NCBI GenBank assembly: GCA_937960625.1
Contig: CALGPD010000467.1
Location: 1-5,599 of the forward strand
From: an uncultured Spirochaetia bacterium
Lineage (GTDB): Bacteria > Spirochaetota > CALGPD01
Length of the DNA stretch: 5,599 nt
Reading direction: 5' to 3'
The notes under the pieces were generated by a model. The model worked only from the letters and a program-made list of their open reading frames with translations. It was not told the DNA's origin and ran no database searches. Below are positions 5,302 to 5,599 of the stretch, in pieces. Both the position numbers and the translations under genes were made by a program. Positions within the stretch are counted from its first letter, which is position 1. Each line of letters opens with the position of its first letter.

Positions 5302-5599
5302 ATGAAAAAAACAATAATTCTAATGTTTCTAACTTTGACATTTGTGATTTCTTTTGTTTCAACCGGGACAACATCAGGTCGAATCTATAAGCTACGTGAT
5401 AGAGGTCCGGGTGGCGGCTGGATATTTTACGATAAAGGAAATTATTCAAACGGTTGGCGTTATCTGGAAGCCGCACCTTGGGATGCTAATAGAGGAAACA
5501 GGATTATTTGGAGTAAAAGTGAAGGTAGAGTAGGCACTAGTACAGGAATAGGCACAGGTAAGAAAAATACATCGTTGATAGTTGCAAAATACCCTAACG
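5302..5599 (+). CDS. Secreted DUF1566-related protein, 3' end cut by the window edge
   Basis: Ninety-nine codons are visible with no stop before the edge. Residues 1-21 are a signal peptide (MKK, hydrophobic core to FVISFVST); there is no cysteine, so it is not a lipoprotein, and the cleavage site is unclear. The mature part begins with RIYKLRDRGPGGGWIFYD (27-44), then NGWRYLEAAP (50-59), W70 and VGTSTGIGTGKKNT (77-90). This succession is typical of secreted proteins, often in multiple copies in spirochaetes and other environmental bacteria, that later carry W-LP-EL blocks of the DUF1566 type. Function is unknown; a surface or binding role is inferred. AAAGAGG (5285-5291) ends ten bases before the ATG and supports this start. 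It is transcribed away from the receptor gene. Confidence 0.85.
   Translation, partial: MKKTIILMFLTLTFVISFVSTGTTSGRIYKLRDRGPGGGWIFYDKGNYSNGWRYLEAAPWDANRGNRIIWSKSEGRVGTSTGIGTGKKNTSLIVAKYPN

Overview
The window is AT-rich, with long A/T homopolymers, and carries two complete genes on the minus strand and the start of one gene on the plus strand. The receptor phosphatase, the lysine-rich lipoprotein and the secreted GPGGG...GWRYLEAAP protein together suggest a low-GC Gram-negative bacterium. A spirochaete or a similar deep-branching anaerobe is the best guess, but no rRNA or marker gene is present to settle it.

Layout. Positions 1-234 are non-coding. They hold a plausible plus-strand promoter (46-74) and a strong hairpin (181-213) just beyond the stop of the first minus-strand gene. 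Positions 235-1593 (minus) encode a lipoprotein with about 130 residues that are 40% lysine, followed by a C-terminal domain whose H-x-x-E / D-x-N-R / H / E residues resemble zinc carboxypeptidases of the M14/AstE-AspA type. After 81 bases come positions 1675-4806 (minus), a 1043-residue membrane receptor: periplasmic family-3 solute-binding domain, one membrane helix, GAF-like, PAS, a second GAF-like domain, and a SpoIIE/RsbU-type PP2C phosphatase. Positions 4807-5301 are an intergenic region with the receptor promoter, a cluster of four degenerate palindromic repeats, and a G8 tract upstream of the plus-strand gene. Positions 5302-5599 encode the first 99 residues of a secreted protein related to DUF1566-type proteins, cut by the window edge.

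How the parts may work together. The receptor probably reads a small periplasmic solute and passes the signal to a cytoplasmic serine/threonine phosphatase, which in related systems dephosphorylates an anti-sigma-factor antagonist. No partner switch (STAS protein or anti-sigma kinase) lies in the window. The lipoprotein follows in the same direction and may be co-transcribed, but an inverted repeat covers its Shine-Dalgarno site and an extended -10 lies just upstream, so its expression may be partly independent.

Most notable points: the SBP-to-PP2C receptor architecture with an internally duplicated GAF module; a promoter placing the receptor's start codon at or next to the transcript 5' end (leaderless), overlapped by a perfect 9-bp inverted repeat; a putative zinc hydrolase on a polylysine-like stalk; and a G8 tract in a possible promoter spacer.
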